From the NCBI GenBank assembly GCA_017460395.1, contig JAFUBA010000154.1, forward strand, positions 45,483 to 109,482: 64,000 nucleotides of DNA. The letters run 5' to 3'. Under the pieces are notes generated by a model, which made no database searches, was not told the DNA's origin, and saw only the letters and a list, made by a program, of their open reading frames with translations. Each line of letters starts with the position of its first letter. Within the stretch, counting starts at the first letter, position 1. Positions 7,069-15,940 of the stretch are shown piece after piece. Source of the DNA: Clostridia bacterium (lineage in GTDB: Bacteria > Bacillota > Clostridia > Christensenellales > Aristaeellaceae). A program made the position numbers and the translations under genes.

Positions 7069-9234
7069 ATGGAATCGAAAAGCTATTCCATGGACCTGGC
7101 CGGCAAAACGCTGACGCTGGAGTTCGGCAAATACTGCGGTCAGGCCAACGGCTCTGTGTGGGTGCACCTGGGCGACACCGTCGTCATGGTCAACGCCACC
7201 ATGGCCCCCACCCCCCGCGAGGGTGTGGACTTCTTCCCGCTCGCAGTGGACGTGGAAGAAAAGCAGTACTCTGTGGGCAAGATCCCCGGCGGCTTCATCA
7301 AGCGTGAAGGCCGTCCCACCGACAAGGCGACCCTCACCTGCCGCCTGATCGACCGTCCCCTGCGCCCCCTGTTTGCCAAGGGCATGCGCAATGACGTGCA
7401 GGTCGTGGTGACGATTCTGTCCGTGGAGCAGGACGTGCCCCCGGAAATCCCCGCCATGATCGGCTCGTCCATCGCCATCGCCGTCAGCGATATCCCGTGG
7501 GGTGGCCCCACCGGCTCCGTGTATGTGGGCCGCGTGGACGGAAAGTACGTGCTCATGCCCAATGAGGAGGAGCGCGCCAAGTCCGACATGAGCCTGTATG
7601 TGGCCGGCACCAAGGAAGCCATCATGATGGTGGAAGCCGGTGCCAATGAGCTGAGCGAGGACGTGATGCTGGACGGCATCATGTTCGCCCACGAGGCCAT
7701 CAAGAAGCTGGTGGAGTTCCAGGACATGATCGTCTCTGAAATCGGCAAGGAAAAGGCCGAGGTTCCGCTGATCACCACCGGCGATGACGTGAAGGCAGCC
7801 GTGCGCGAAGTCGGCCTCGAAAAGGCCCGCTGGACCTTCGATACCTTCGACCGCTACGAGCGGCAGGAGCGCGAGGCCCAGGTGAAGGAAGAAGTCCTTG
7901 CCGCCCTCGCTGAGCAGTTCCCGGAGCGGGAGAGCGAGATCGCCGACGCCCTCTACTACCTCAACAAGGAAGTCATGCGCAGAAGGATCCTGGATGAGGG
8001 CATCCGCGCCGACGGCCGCAAGGCCACCGAGATCCGCCCCATCTGGTGCGAGACCGGTGTCCTGCCGCGTGTTCACGGCTCCGCCGTCTTCACCCGCGGT
8101 CAGACCCAGGCCCTGACGGTCACCACCCTGGGCCCCATCTCCGACGGCCAGACCCTGGACGGCCTGTCCACCTCGGAGACCTTCAAGCGCTACATCCACC
8201 AGTACAACATGCCCCCGTATGCCACCGGTGAGGCAGGACGTCTCAAGAGCCCCGGCCGCCGCGAGATCGGCCACGGTGCTCTTGCCGAGCGCGCACTGCT
8301 GCCCGTCATTCCCACCGAGGAAGAGTTCCCCTACGCCATGCGTCTGGTGAGCGAGATCCTCTCCTCCAACGGTTCCTCCTCCATGGCCTCCGTGTGCGGC
8401 TCCACCCTCTCCCTGATGGATGCGGGCGTGCCGATCCACGCGCCTGTGGCTGGTGTGGCCATGGGTCTGATCAAGGACACCGAGAGCGACAAGGTGGCCG
8501 TGCTCACCGACATCCAGGGCCTGGAAGACTTCCTGGGCGACATGGACTTCAAGGTGGCCGGCACCATGAACGGTATCACCGCCATCCAGATGGATATCAA
8601 GATCGCCGGTATCGACCGCGCCATCCTCAAGCGGGCACTGGAACAGGCCCTGCAGGGCAGACTGTATATCCTCAAGCTCATGCTGGATACCCTGCCCCAG
8701 CCCAGGGAGAACCTGTCCAAGTATGCGCCCAGGATCATCCAGTTCACCATCAATCCCGACAAGATCCGCGACGTCATCGGACCTGGCGGCAAGATGATCA
8801 ACAAGATCATCGCCGAGACCGGTGCCAAGATCGACATCGAGGATGATGGCCGCGTATTCATTGCCACACCCGATGAGCGCGGTGCCGCAAAGGCACAGCA
8901 GATCATCACCGGCATTGCCCGGGATGTGGAAGTGGGCGATGTGTACACCGGCAAGGTGGTCCGGATCATGAACTTCGGCGCCTTCGTGGAGATTGCTCCC
9001 GGCAAGGACGGCATGGTCCACATCTCCAAGCTCGCAGACCACCGCGTCGAAAAGGTCGAGGATGTGGTCAAGATCGGCGATGAGCTGGAAGTGAAGGTCA
9101 CCGAGATCGATGCTCAGGGCAGGATCAACCTGATCCGCAATGACATCACCTATCCCGCTGCAGCCCCTGCCCCGAGAACCGGCGCAGGCAACTTCCGCGG
9201 TCGTCCTCCCCGCCGTGACGGACGGAACAGCTGA
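7069..9234 (+). CDS. pnp: Polyribonucleotide nucleotidyltransferase (PNPase)
   Basis: A phosphorolytic 3'-5' exoribonuclease that degrades mRNA, normally as a trimer. The 721-residue protein has the full architecture: RNase PH-like domain 1 (from about residue 10), helical linker, RNase PH-like domain 2 (from about 310, with FKRYIHQYNMPPYATGEAG and GRREIGHGALAERAL), a KH domain (INPDKIRDVIGPGGKMINKI, about 560-615) and an S1 domain (VGDVYTGKVVRIMNFGAFVEI, about 625-695). AGGAGG sits 4 bases before the ATG. It follows rpsO through a terminator and a three-hairpin leader and ends at a strong terminator. Confidence 0.98.
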   Translation: MESKSYSMDLAGKTLTLEFGKYCGQANGSVWVHLGDTVVMVNATMAPTPREGVDFFPLAVDVEEKQYSVGKIPGGFIKREGRPTDKATLTCRLIDRPLRPLFAKGMRNDVQVVVTILSVEQDVPPEIPAMIGSSIAIAVSDIPWGGPTGSVYVGRVDGKYVLMPNEEERAKSDMSLYVAGTKEAIMMVEAGANELSEDVMLDGIMFAHEAIKKLVEFQDMIVSEIGKEKAEVPLITTGDDVKAAVREVGLEKARWTFDTFDRYERQEREAQVKEEVLAALAEQFPERESEIADALYYLNKEVMRRRILDEGIRADGRKATEIRPIWCETGVLPRVHGSAVFTRGQTQALTVTTLGPISDGQTLDGLSTSETFKRYIHQYNMPPYATGEAGRLKSPGRREIGHGALAERALLPVIPTEEEFPYAMRLVSEILSSNGSSSMASVCGSTLSLMDAGVPIHAPVAGVAMGLIKDTESDKVAVLTDIQGLEDFLGDMDFKVAGTMNGITAIQMDIKIAGIDRAILKRALEQALQGRLYILKLMLDTLPQPRENLSKYAPRIIQFTINPDKIRDVIGPGGKMINKIIAETGAKIDIEDDGRVFIATPDERGAAKAQQIITGIARDVEVGDVYTGKVVRIMNFGAFVEIAPGKDGMVHISKLADHRVEKVEDVVKIGDELEVKVTEIDAQGRINLIRNDITYPAAAPAPRTGAGNFRGRPPRRDGRNS

Positions 9235-9242
9235 TATATACT

Positions 9243-9278
9243 GGCGCAAAAGTCCTTCACGACTTTTGCGCCTTTTTT
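9243..9278 (+). terminator. Rho-independent terminator after pnp
   Basis: GGCGCAAAAGTC (9243-9254) pairs perfectly with GACTTTTGCGCC (9261-9272) and is followed by six T residues. Confidence 0.95.
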
Positions 9279-9336
9279 CTCCCATTTGGGTTTCTATCGC
9301 ATTGGATTTCTATCGCAGATCAGAAGAGGTGCTTCA

Positions 9337-10623
9337 TTGGAACAGATTCTACGGCCGGATGCTGCCATCCGGGATCAGTTTACCCTTCCCAACGGCCTTC
9401 GGGTCATCGGCGAGCGGATGCCCTTTGTCCGCACGGTGTCCGTCGGCGTCTTTGTTCACACAGGTTCCATGATGGAGTCTCCCGAGGAGGAAGGGCTCTC
9501 CCACTTCATGGAACACATGGTCTTCAAGGGCACCTTTCGTCGCTCCACTCGCCAGCAGGCCGAGGAGATGGATGCCTGCGGCGGGCAGATCAATGCCTTC
9601 ACCGGCAAGGATGCCACCGTCTTTTACTGCAAGGTGATCGACTCCGACATCGCCCTCGCCTTTGACATGCTCAGCGACATGACCCGCTTTGCGGCCCTCG
9701 ACCCGCAGGAGCTGGAGAAGGAGAAGGGCGTCATCATCGAGGAGATCGCCATGGACCAGGATGACCCGGAGACGCTGTGCTGCGACCTGCTGGGCGAAAA
9801 GCAGTGGGAGGGCACGAGGGCCGAGCACAGCATCCTCGGCACAAAGGAGCAGATCCGGGGCTATTCATCGGACGATCTTCGCGCCTTCCGTGACCGGCAC
9901 TACTCCCCTGACCGGATCGTCCTGTCCCTGGCCGGCAACTATGACCCCGAGATGGTCCGGGACCTGGCAGAGGAATGGTTCGGTTCCTGGGAAAAGGGCC
10001 AGGCGCAGGACGCGCTGCCCCTCCTGCCCGTCCGCGACGGCGTCATCTATCACAAAACCCACACCACCGAGCAGGTGCACCTCTGCCTCGGCTACCCCGC
10101 CCCTGTCCCGGGCGATCCCATGATTCATCCCATGTCCGTGCTCTCCTCGGTCCTGGGCGGCGCCGCCTCCTCGAGGCTCTTTCAGAGGATCCGCGAGGAC
10201 CTGGGGCTCAGCTACAACGTGTACGCCTGGCTCTCCTCCATGGAGGGCGCCGGATCCCTTGGGATCTATGCGAGCATCGGCGAGCAGAACCTGGAGACCA
10301 CGCTGCGGGAGATCATGGGGTGCATTGCCGATCTCAAGGAGCACGGCATCCGGGAGAAGGAGCTGCAGGACGCAAAGACGCTCCTGCGCGCAGGCCTCCT
10401 GATGGGCCTGGAGAGCACCTCCGGCCGCATGATGTCCAACGGCCGCTCCCTCCTGATCCTGAATCACGCCCCCGCCTGGGAGACGATGGAGGAATCGATC
10501 CGGGATGTCACCCTGGAGACCGTGCAGGCACTGGCCTCTCAGACCTTCTCCCACGAGCCCACCCTCTGCCTCCTCTCCTCGGAAGCGCTGGAGCTTCCCA
10601 AACTGAAGGCGATGCTTGGCTGA
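9337..10623 (+). CDS. M16 family zinc metallopeptidase (insulinase/MPP-like)
   Basis: A processing-peptidase-type protein of 428 residues. The inverted zinc motif HxxEH is His56-Phe-Met-Glu59-His60 (HFMEHMVFKGT), and the downstream acidic stretch EKGVIIEEIAMDQDDPE supplies the third zinc ligand. The C-terminal half repeats the fold without the zinc motif, as is usual. I chose the TTG at 9337 because AGAAGAGGTG lies 6 bases upstream and the protein then begins shortly before FTLPNGLRVIGE. A longer form from a TTG at 9286 would start almost inside the preceding terminator. M16 genes often sit downstream of pnp in Firmicutes. It is followed after 13 bases by ruvX. Confidence 0.9.
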   Translation: MEQILRPDAAIRDQFTLPNGLRVIGERMPFVRTVSVGVFVHTGSMMESPEEEGLSHFMEHMVFKGTFRRSTRQQAEEMDACGGQINAFTGKDATVFYCKVIDSDIALAFDMLSDMTRFAALDPQELEKEKGVIIEEIAMDQDDPETLCCDLLGEKQWEGTRAEHSILGTKEQIRGYSSDDLRAFRDRHYSPDRIVLSLAGNYDPEMVRDLAEEWFGSWEKGQAQDALPLLPVRDGVIYHKTHTTEQVHLCLGYPAPVPGDPMIHPMSVLSSVLGGAASSRLFQRIREDLGLSYNVYAWLSSMEGAGSLGIYASIGEQNLETTLREIMGCIADLKEHGIREKELQDAKTLLRAGLLMGLESTSGRMMSNGRSLLILNHAPAWETMEESIRDVTLETVQALASQTFSHEPTLCLLSSEALELPKLKAMLG

Positions 10624-10636
10624 AAGGAGAAAGCGT

Positions 10637-11071
10637 ATGAACGAACAGATCATCGGCCTTGATATCGGGGATGTGCGCATCGGAGTCGCGGTCTCGGACC
10701 GCACCCGCCTGATCGCAAATCCCGTAGACGTCATCACCCGGGTCGGCTGGGGCCCCGACTGCAAGAAGATCCTGGAAATCATGGACCGCTACGACACCCG
10801 CATCGCCGTCAGCGGCCTCCCGCTGAACATGGACGGCAGCGAGGGATTCCAGGCCCGCAAGGTCCGGGAACTGTGTGCCCAGCTTGAAAAAAGAGGGGTG
10901 ACAGTATATTATCAGGATGAACGGCTGACCACCGTGCGCGCAGAGGACGCGCTGCTGGAGAGCGGCATGTCGCGCCAGGACAGGAAGGGCCATGTGGACA
11001 AGGTGGCGGCTGCAATCATCTTGCAGAGCTATCTCGACGAAGAACGGCAAAAGCCACAAGGAGCTATATAA
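10637..11071 (+). CDS. ruvX: Putative pre-16S rRNA nuclease / Holliday junction resolvase YqgF
   Basis: A RNase H-fold protein of 144 residues, the usual size for YqgF. The first strand motif GLDIGDVRIGVAVSD supplies the catalytic Asp. DERLTTVRAEDALLESG and DKVAAAIILQSYLD are the other conserved blocks. In E. coli the protein matures the 5' end of 16S rRNA; a resolvase role is also proposed. The ATG at 10637 has AAGGAG upstream. It lies directly before a DUF1292 gene, a pairing common in Firmicutes, where IreB usually precedes it; IreB is absent here. Confidence 0.92.
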   Translation: MNEQIIGLDIGDVRIGVAVSDRTRLIANPVDVITRVGWGPDCKKILEIMDRYDTRIAVSGLPLNMDGSEGFQARKVRELCAQLEKRGVTVYYQDERLTTVRAEDALLESGMSRQDRKGHVDKVAAAIILQSYLDEERQKPQGAI

Positions 11072-11073
11072 AG

Positions 11074-11430
11074 ATGCAGGAATTTGAATCTTTTTCTCTG
11101 TTTGACGAGAACGACCATGAAGAGGTTTTCACCCACCTGGCCACGGTGGAGGAGAAGGGCGAGTACTATATCGTCGCAGAGCCCGAGACGCCCCCGGAGG
11201 AGCTGCTTCAGTCCGAGGATGACAATGAGGAGGGCGACTTTGTCGTCGTGCTGCACATCGTCCGGGGCGAGGGCGGCGAAGAGTACTATGAGCCCGTGGA
11301 GGACGAGGAACTGTGCGCAGTCATCATCGAGAAGGCCCAGGAGGCCCTGGATGGTGACATGGACCAGCTGACCCCCGATGAGTGGAAGGTGCTGGGGGAT
11401 GATGGAGACGATGACGATGAGGAAGACTAA
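11074..11430 (+). CDS. DUF1292 family protein (YrzB-like)
   Basis: A very acidic cytoplasmic protein of 118 residues with the DUF1292 pattern: LFDENDHEEVFTHLATVE, then YYIVAEPE, DFVVVLHIVRGEGGEEYYEPVEDEEL. It is longer than the usual 80-100 residues because of an acidic tail ending DDGDDDDEED. Function is unknown for the family. AAGGAG precedes the ATG, and only two bases separate it from the ruvX stop. The next gene overlaps its last codons. Confidence 0.88.
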   Translation: MQEFESFSLFDENDHEEVFTHLATVEEKGEYYIVAEPETPPEELLQSEDDNEEGDFVVVLHIVRGEGGEEYYEPVEDEELCAVIIEKAQEALDGDMDQLTPDEWKVLGDDGDDDDEED

Positions 11431-12766
11431 CCTCATCGCACTCGTCCTTGCTTTCACGCTGGTCCTTCTGTCCCTCCTTGGGGCGGCCGGCGCGGAGGGC
11501 CTTCGGGACTGCCACCGGGTGACGCTCGAAAAGGTCGATGAGACGCAGGCAAACAAGTCCATCGTGCGTGTCTGGCGCCCGACCACGGCCCTTTCGTCCG
11601 TGACGGAGGAGCTGACGGCGATTGAGGATGCCTATGTGGCAGACATTGCACCCACCCTCCCCAAGGGCGGGAACGCCACCTCCTCCTCAAGCCGCGTGGA
11701 TGTGGAGATCCGCTACTCAAGGACGGGCCTGAGCTGGATGAGCTTTGTCATCCAGGCGAGGGTGTCCTACCACAGAAAGCTCACATCTCAGTCCTTCACC
11801 ACCCGCACCTATGACATGGAAAGCGGCGAGCGCATCACCATGCGGGACCTGTTCGAGGACGATTCCCCCGCCTGGCGCGTCATCGCGCAGGAGGTCCGCC
11901 GCCAGCTGAGTGCCTACTTCCCGTCGGAGATCGCTGACGAGGCCGCCCTGGATGAACTGTGCACCCTCGAGGCCCTGCAGGCGGCCGAGTTTTCCCTGCA
12001 CGGATATTCGCTGGTGCTGCACTACCCATCTGAGCTCCTCTACCCGGACCACCATACCCTCATGGAGGTCACCGTGATGTACGGCAGCATTCACGATGAC
12101 ATGCAGGAGGAAGCGCAGATCCAGACCGACAACCTCAGCTACTACAAGACCTGTGCCCTCACCTTCGATGACGGCCCCGTGCGCACCAACACCACCCTGG
12201 TGCTCCAGTCCCTCATGCAGGAGGGCTGCAGGGCCACCTTTTTTGTTGTGGGCAACCGCATCTCCTCCTACGAGGACCTGGTGCAGCGGGAGCACGATGA
12301 GGGCCACGCGGTGGCCATGCACAACTGGCACCACGGGAACGTGAGCAAGTCCAGCGGGGCCGCCCTGCGCGCCATGAAGGAAAAGTGCGACAGTGCGCTG
12401 ATCAAAGCCATCGGGATCCCGGCCCGCTATGACCGGGTGCCCTACGGGCTGTACCATCAGATGATTTCCGCCAAGGCCGGCTGGCCCTATATCCAGTGGA
12501 GTCTTGACACCTACGACTGGCGCGGCCTTTCCACCGCCACGGTCCTGAGCGAGGTGAAAAGGCAGATCCAGGACGGGGACATCATCCTGTGCCACGACAT
12601 CAAGGACAACACACCCGCATCCGCACAGAAGATCTGCGAGTATCTGACCGAGAACGGCTATATGCTGCTCACTATCGATGAGCTGTTTGCAAAAGACGGC
12701 ATCACGCTCGAAAACGAGAAGGTCTATTTCCGCTGCGCCGATGGCGACACCAGCATCAAGAAATAA
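11417..12766 (+). CDS. Secreted polysaccharide deacetylase, PdaC-like
   Basis: A wall-facing enzyme of about 449 residues that probably removes acetyl groups from peptidoglycan or another polysaccharide. It opens with a signal peptide (MRKTNLIALVLAFTLVLLSL, cleavage near GAEG). Residues about 50-235 resemble the DUF4163/DUF3298 region found before the catalytic domain in Bacillus PdaC. The NodB domain starts with TFDDGP, the motif with the catalytic and metal-binding Asp pair, and HNWHHGN provides the metal-binding histidines. LCHDIKDNTP is motif 5. The start is ambiguous among ATGs at 11399, 11411 and 11417; GGAG at 11404 best fits 11417. It overlaps the DUF1292 gene by 14 bases. Confidence 0.88.
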   Translation: MRKTNLIALVLAFTLVLLSLLGAAGAEGLRDCHRVTLEKVDETQANKSIVRVWRPTTALSSVTEELTAIEDAYVADIAPTLPKGGNATSSSSRVDVEIRYSRTGLSWMSFVIQARVSYHRKLTSQSFTTRTYDMESGERITMRDLFEDDSPAWRVIAQEVRRQLSAYFPSEIADEAALDELCTLEALQAAEFSLHGYSLVLHYPSELLYPDHHTLMEVTVMYGSIHDDMQEEAQIQTDNLSYYKTCALTFDDGPVRTNTTLVLQSLMQEGCRATFFVVGNRISSYEDLVQREHDEGHAVAMHNWHHGNVSKSSGAALRAMKEKCDSALIKAIGIPARYDRVPYGLYHQMISAKAGWPYIQWSLDTYDWRGLSTATVLSEVKRQIQDGDIILCHDIKDNTPASAQKICEYLTENGYMLLTIDELFAKDGITLENEKVYFRCADGDTSIKK

Positions 12767-12787
12767 GCCCTGGGAGGGATGGTCCAC

Positions 12788-14287
12788 ATGACCGTGAAGG
12801 AAGCCCTGGAAAAACTGCAGACGCTGGAGGCAGTGCGCTATGCGTATCAGCATGCCCTGTCCGTCATGACCGTGGACGGTTCCACGAAGGCGCCCGCAAA
12901 GTCCTATCTTGGCCGTGCCCGGTCCGCCGGGTACCTCTCGGGCGAGCTTCATGATCTGATGGCCCGCCCCGAGACCCGGGAGACCGTGGAGACGATCCTG
13001 GATAACAGCGCCGAGGCAGGCCCCGTCGCCGCGCGGAAGGCTGAGCTTCTCAGGGAAGACCTCCTGAATACCCTGCTCTTCTCCCGGGAGGAGGCCATCC
13101 GGAACCAGCAGCTGCTCACCGAGGCGGACGCCGTGTGGCGGGAGAGCAAGGTAAAGAGCGATTTCTCGCGCTTCAAACCCTGCCTTGAAAAAATGATCGC
13201 CTACAAGAGGACCTTTGCCGAGCGCAAGGATCCTTCGCGCCGCCCCTACGATGTCCTCCTGGACACCTACGAGAAGGGCGCCTGCATGCAGGACCTGGAC
13301 GTGTTCTTCGCCCTGTGCGCAAGAGAGCTGCCGCCGGTCATTCAGGCCGTCACAGAAAAGGTGCCCCCGCGGAGTGATTTCCTTCACCGCGTATATCCCA
13401 GGCACCTGCAGGAGCAGTTCTCCGGGGAGCTCATGGGGCTCCTGGGGCTTCCGAAGGACCGGTGCGCCATCGCCGAGACGGAGCACCCCTACACCTCCGG
13501 CATCAACAAGTGGGACGTGCGGATCTCCACCCACTATCACGAGGACGACGTGTCCCTCAGCATGTACTCCGTCATCCACGAAGGCGGGCATGCCATCTAT
13601 GAGCTGGGCGTCCAGGACGAATATCAGTTCACCCGCCTCCAGGGCGGGGTCACCATGGGCATCCACGAAAGCCAGTCCCGCTTCTATGAAAACCTGATCG
13701 GCCGCTCAAGGCCCTTCTGCGACAGGACCTTTGAGATCGCGCGGCGCATCTTTCCGGATCAGCTGCAGGGCGTCACAGAGGACGAATGGTACCTTGCCAT
13801 GAACCTTTCCCGGCCCGGCCTCATCCGCACGGAGGCCGATGAGCTCACCTATCCCCTCCACGTCATGATCCGCTACGAGATCGAAAAGAAGATCTTCTCA
13901 GGAGACGTGAAGGTGGAGGACCTGCCGCAGGTGTGGAATGAGATGTACAAGGAGCACCTTGGCCTCACCGTCCCGGATGACCGCCGCGGCGTCCTCCAGG
14001 ACAGCCACTGGTCCACCGGGTACTTCGGCTACTTCCCCTCCTACGCCCTCGGCAGCGCCTACGGCGTGCAGATGCTGGAAGAAATGAAAAAGACGGTGGA
14101 TGTGGAGGGTGCCGTCCGCGCAGGCGACCTGACGCCCGTCACCGCATGGCTGCGCGAGCGGATCCACCGGCACGGAAAGTTCCTGACGCCAGCGGAGGTT
14201 CTGAAAAACGCAGGCGTTGCCCCCTTTGATCCGAGCAAATATACAGACTATCTCAAAGACAAATACAGAGCGCTCTATCATCTCTGA
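12788..14287 (+). CDS. M32 family carboxypeptidase (Taq-type)
   Basis: A cytoplasmic zinc carboxypeptidase of 499 residues, matching the family length of about 500. The zinc motif is His264-Glu265-Gly-Gly-His268 in YSVIHEGGHAIYELG, followed by the family blocks GVTMGIHESQSRFYENLIGRS and LTYPLHVMIRYEIEKKI. GYFGYFPSYALGSAYG near the C-terminus is also characteristic. Of two ATGs, 12788 has GGGAGGG at a good distance, whereas 12779 directly abuts that site. It probably helps peptide recycling. It is co-transcribed with its neighbours; the sirtuin gene follows after 27 bases. Confidence 0.95.
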   Translation: MTVKEALEKLQTLEAVRYAYQHALSVMTVDGSTKAPAKSYLGRARSAGYLSGELHDLMARPETRETVETILDNSAEAGPVAARKAELLREDLLNTLLFSREEAIRNQQLLTEADAVWRESKVKSDFSRFKPCLEKMIAYKRTFAERKDPSRRPYDVLLDTYEKGACMQDLDVFFALCARELPPVIQAVTEKVPPRSDFLHRVYPRHLQEQFSGELMGLLGLPKDRCAIAETEHPYTSGINKWDVRISTHYHEDDVSLSMYSVIHEGGHAIYELGVQDEYQFTRLQGGVTMGIHESQSRFYENLIGRSRPFCDRTFEIARRIFPDQLQGVTEDEWYLAMNLSRPGLIRTEADELTYPLHVMIRYEIEKKIFSGDVKVEDLPQVWNEMYKEHLGLTVPDDRRGVLQDSHWSTGYFGYFPSYALGSAYGVQMLEEMKKTVDVEGAVRAGDLTPVTAWLRERIHRHGKFLTPAEVLKNAGVAPFDPSKYTDYLKDKYRALYHL

Positions 14288-14314
14288 TACAGCTGCACGA
14301 AAGGAGCAGGCCTC

Positions 14315-15079
14315 ATGGATACATCTGCAAATCTGACGCTTGAAAAGCGCCTTGCGGCGCTTCAGGAGTTCATCGATTCTTCCCGCCGGATTGTCTTTTT
14401 CGGCGGTGCCGGTGTGTCCACCGAGAGCGGGATCCCGGACTTTCGCTCCACGGACGGCCTGTACCACCAGAAATACCCCTGGCCGCCGGAGGAGATTCTC
14501 TCCCGCACCTTCTTTGATACGAATCCCGAGGAGTTTTTCCGGTTTTACCGCGAGAAGATGCTGCCCCTGGAGGCCGAGCCCAACGCGGCCCACAAGAAGC
14601 TTTCTGAACTTGAGGCGGCCGGCCGCCTTCTGTCCGTTGTCACGCAGAACATCGATAACCTCCACCAGAAGGCAGGCTCGAAGCGCGTGTGGGAGCTGCA
14701 CGGGAGCGTGTGGCGCAATCACTGCCGTGACTGCGGGAAGTTCTACGATCCATACGTCATAAAGGCTTCCGCCGGGGTACCCAGGTGCACCTGCGGCGGG
14801 GTCATCAAGCCGGACGTCGTCCTCTACGAGGAGGGCCTGGACGATGACACCCTCTCCGGGGCGATCCATGACATCCGCTCCGCCGACTGCCTGATCGTGG
14901 CCGGCACCAGCCTGACGGTATACCCGGCGGCGGGCCTCATCCGCTATTTCCGCGGACAGCACCTGGTGCTCATCAACCGGGATGCCACGCACATGGACGC
15001 GGAGGCAGATCTCGTGTTCCACGAAAAGGTCGGTGAAGTGCTGCGCGCCATCAAGGCGCATCCGCTGACGGAGGCTTGA
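14315..15079 (+). CDS. NAD-dependent protein deacylase, Sir2 family
   Basis: Removes acyl groups from protein lysines using NAD. The 254-residue protein shows the NAD-binding GGAGVSTESGIPDFRS, TQNIDNLHQKAG and the catalytic His129 in WELHGSVW. Four cysteines (CRDCG and CTCGG) form the structural zinc site. AGTSLTVYPAAGLI near the C-terminus is the usual sirtuin block. The Tyr/Arg pair typical of desuccinylases (class III) is not obvious: the segment reads STDGLYHQKYPWPPE, so acetyl-lysine is the likelier substrate. AAAGGAG lies upstream, and the nitroreductase gene begins one base after its stop codon. Confidence 0.94.
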   Translation: MDTSANLTLEKRLAALQEFIDSSRRIVFFGGAGVSTESGIPDFRSTDGLYHQKYPWPPEEILSRTFFDTNPEEFFRFYREKMLPLEAEPNAAHKKLSELEAAGRLLSVVTQNIDNLHQKAGSKRVWELHGSVWRNHCRDCGKFYDPYVIKASAGVPRCTCGGVIKPDVVLYEEGLDDDTLSGAIHDIRSADCLIVAGTSLTVYPAAGLIRYFRGQHLVLINRDATHMDAEADLVFHEKVGEVLRAIKAHPLTEA

Positions 15080-15080
15080 C

Positions 15081-15827
15081 ATGTTTCGACCAGAACTTCT
15101 GCTGGATGCATCACGGCAGCAGCGCCTGAAGGACGCGGTCCCGCTGCGCGTCTCCTGTCAGCTCTTTGACGGGAATGCCCCGCGGGACCTTTTGCCCACC
15201 CTCGCCTATCTCTGCGCAAGGATGGAGACGGAGGGCGTGCATCTCTGCCTTCTCCCCGCCGAGGAGAGCCTCTTCTCCGGCACACTTCTGACCTTCTCCC
15301 GCGTGTCCGGCTGCCGGTGCATCGTGGCCGTGTTTGCACACACCTCCGTGCCGCTTGGCAGAATTGCCGCCGGCTTTTCCGCCGAGGCCCTGTGCCTTGA
15401 GTGCACCTCTCTCGGTCTTGGCACCTGCTACATGACCGGCGGATATCAGAAAAAGCAGATCCAGCCCTATGGAAAGGCCGGCGAGGAGCTCCTGTGCATC
15501 CTGGCCATCGGGCGCCCTGCGGAGAAGGGGCAGCGCTATGAGCGCAGGCGGAAGGATCTGAGGCAATTGTGCCTGTCAGACCCCGCCCAGTGGCCGGAGG
15601 AGGTGCGCACCGCGGCGGAGCTTGTGCGCCTTGCGCCCTCCGCCATGAACCTGCAGCCCTGGAAGATGGATTATATCAAGGACACCTTCTCCATCGACTC
15701 CTCCGAGAGGACACAGTTTGACCTGGGCTGCGCACTTGCGCACGCGGAGGTGGGGCTTCACACGCGTCACGCCTGGACCTTCTCCACTGAAAAGAACGAG
15801 CCCATGGTCCGGGCCCTGTTTCTGTAA
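15081..15827 (+). CDS. Nitroreductase family protein (TM1586-like)
   Basis: A predicted FMN-dependent oxidoreductase of 248 residues. It matches the long single-chain TM1586 type, in which two half-domains build one FMN site. Signature pieces are AEALCLECTSLGLGTCYMTGGY in the first half, LLCILAIGRPAEKG at the centre and VRTAAELVRLAPSAMNLQPWKM in the second half. FDLGCALAHAEVGLHT is the terminal helix. Substrate is unknown. The ATG starts directly after the sirtuin stop, so the two are probably translationally coupled. Confidence 0.85.
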   Translation: MFRPELLLDASRQQRLKDAVPLRVSCQLFDGNAPRDLLPTLAYLCARMETEGVHLCLLPAEESLFSGTLLTFSRVSGCRCIVAVFAHTSVPLGRIAAGFSAEALCLECTSLGLGTCYMTGGYQKKQIQPYGKAGEELLCILAIGRPAEKGQRYERRRKDLRQLCLSDPAQWPEEVRTAAELVRLAPSAMNLQPWKMDYIKDTFSIDSSERTQFDLGCALAHAEVGLHTRHAWTFSTEKNEPMVRALFL

Positions 15828-15940
15828 ACCTTTCTGCACGTTCGCCGGATACTGTACCGATTTTCAGAGAGGATCCAGAGGGGATCTTTGGCTGAAACAT
15901 CGTACAGGCCCGCAGACCATCTATTGGAGGAACACGTGGC

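Noticed and set aside
7057..9285. A long minus-strand open frame of over 700 codons opposite pnp
   Set aside because: It is the mirror of a certain gene in GC-rich DNA, is rich in Gly, His, Val and Asp, matches nothing known and has no ribosome binding site.
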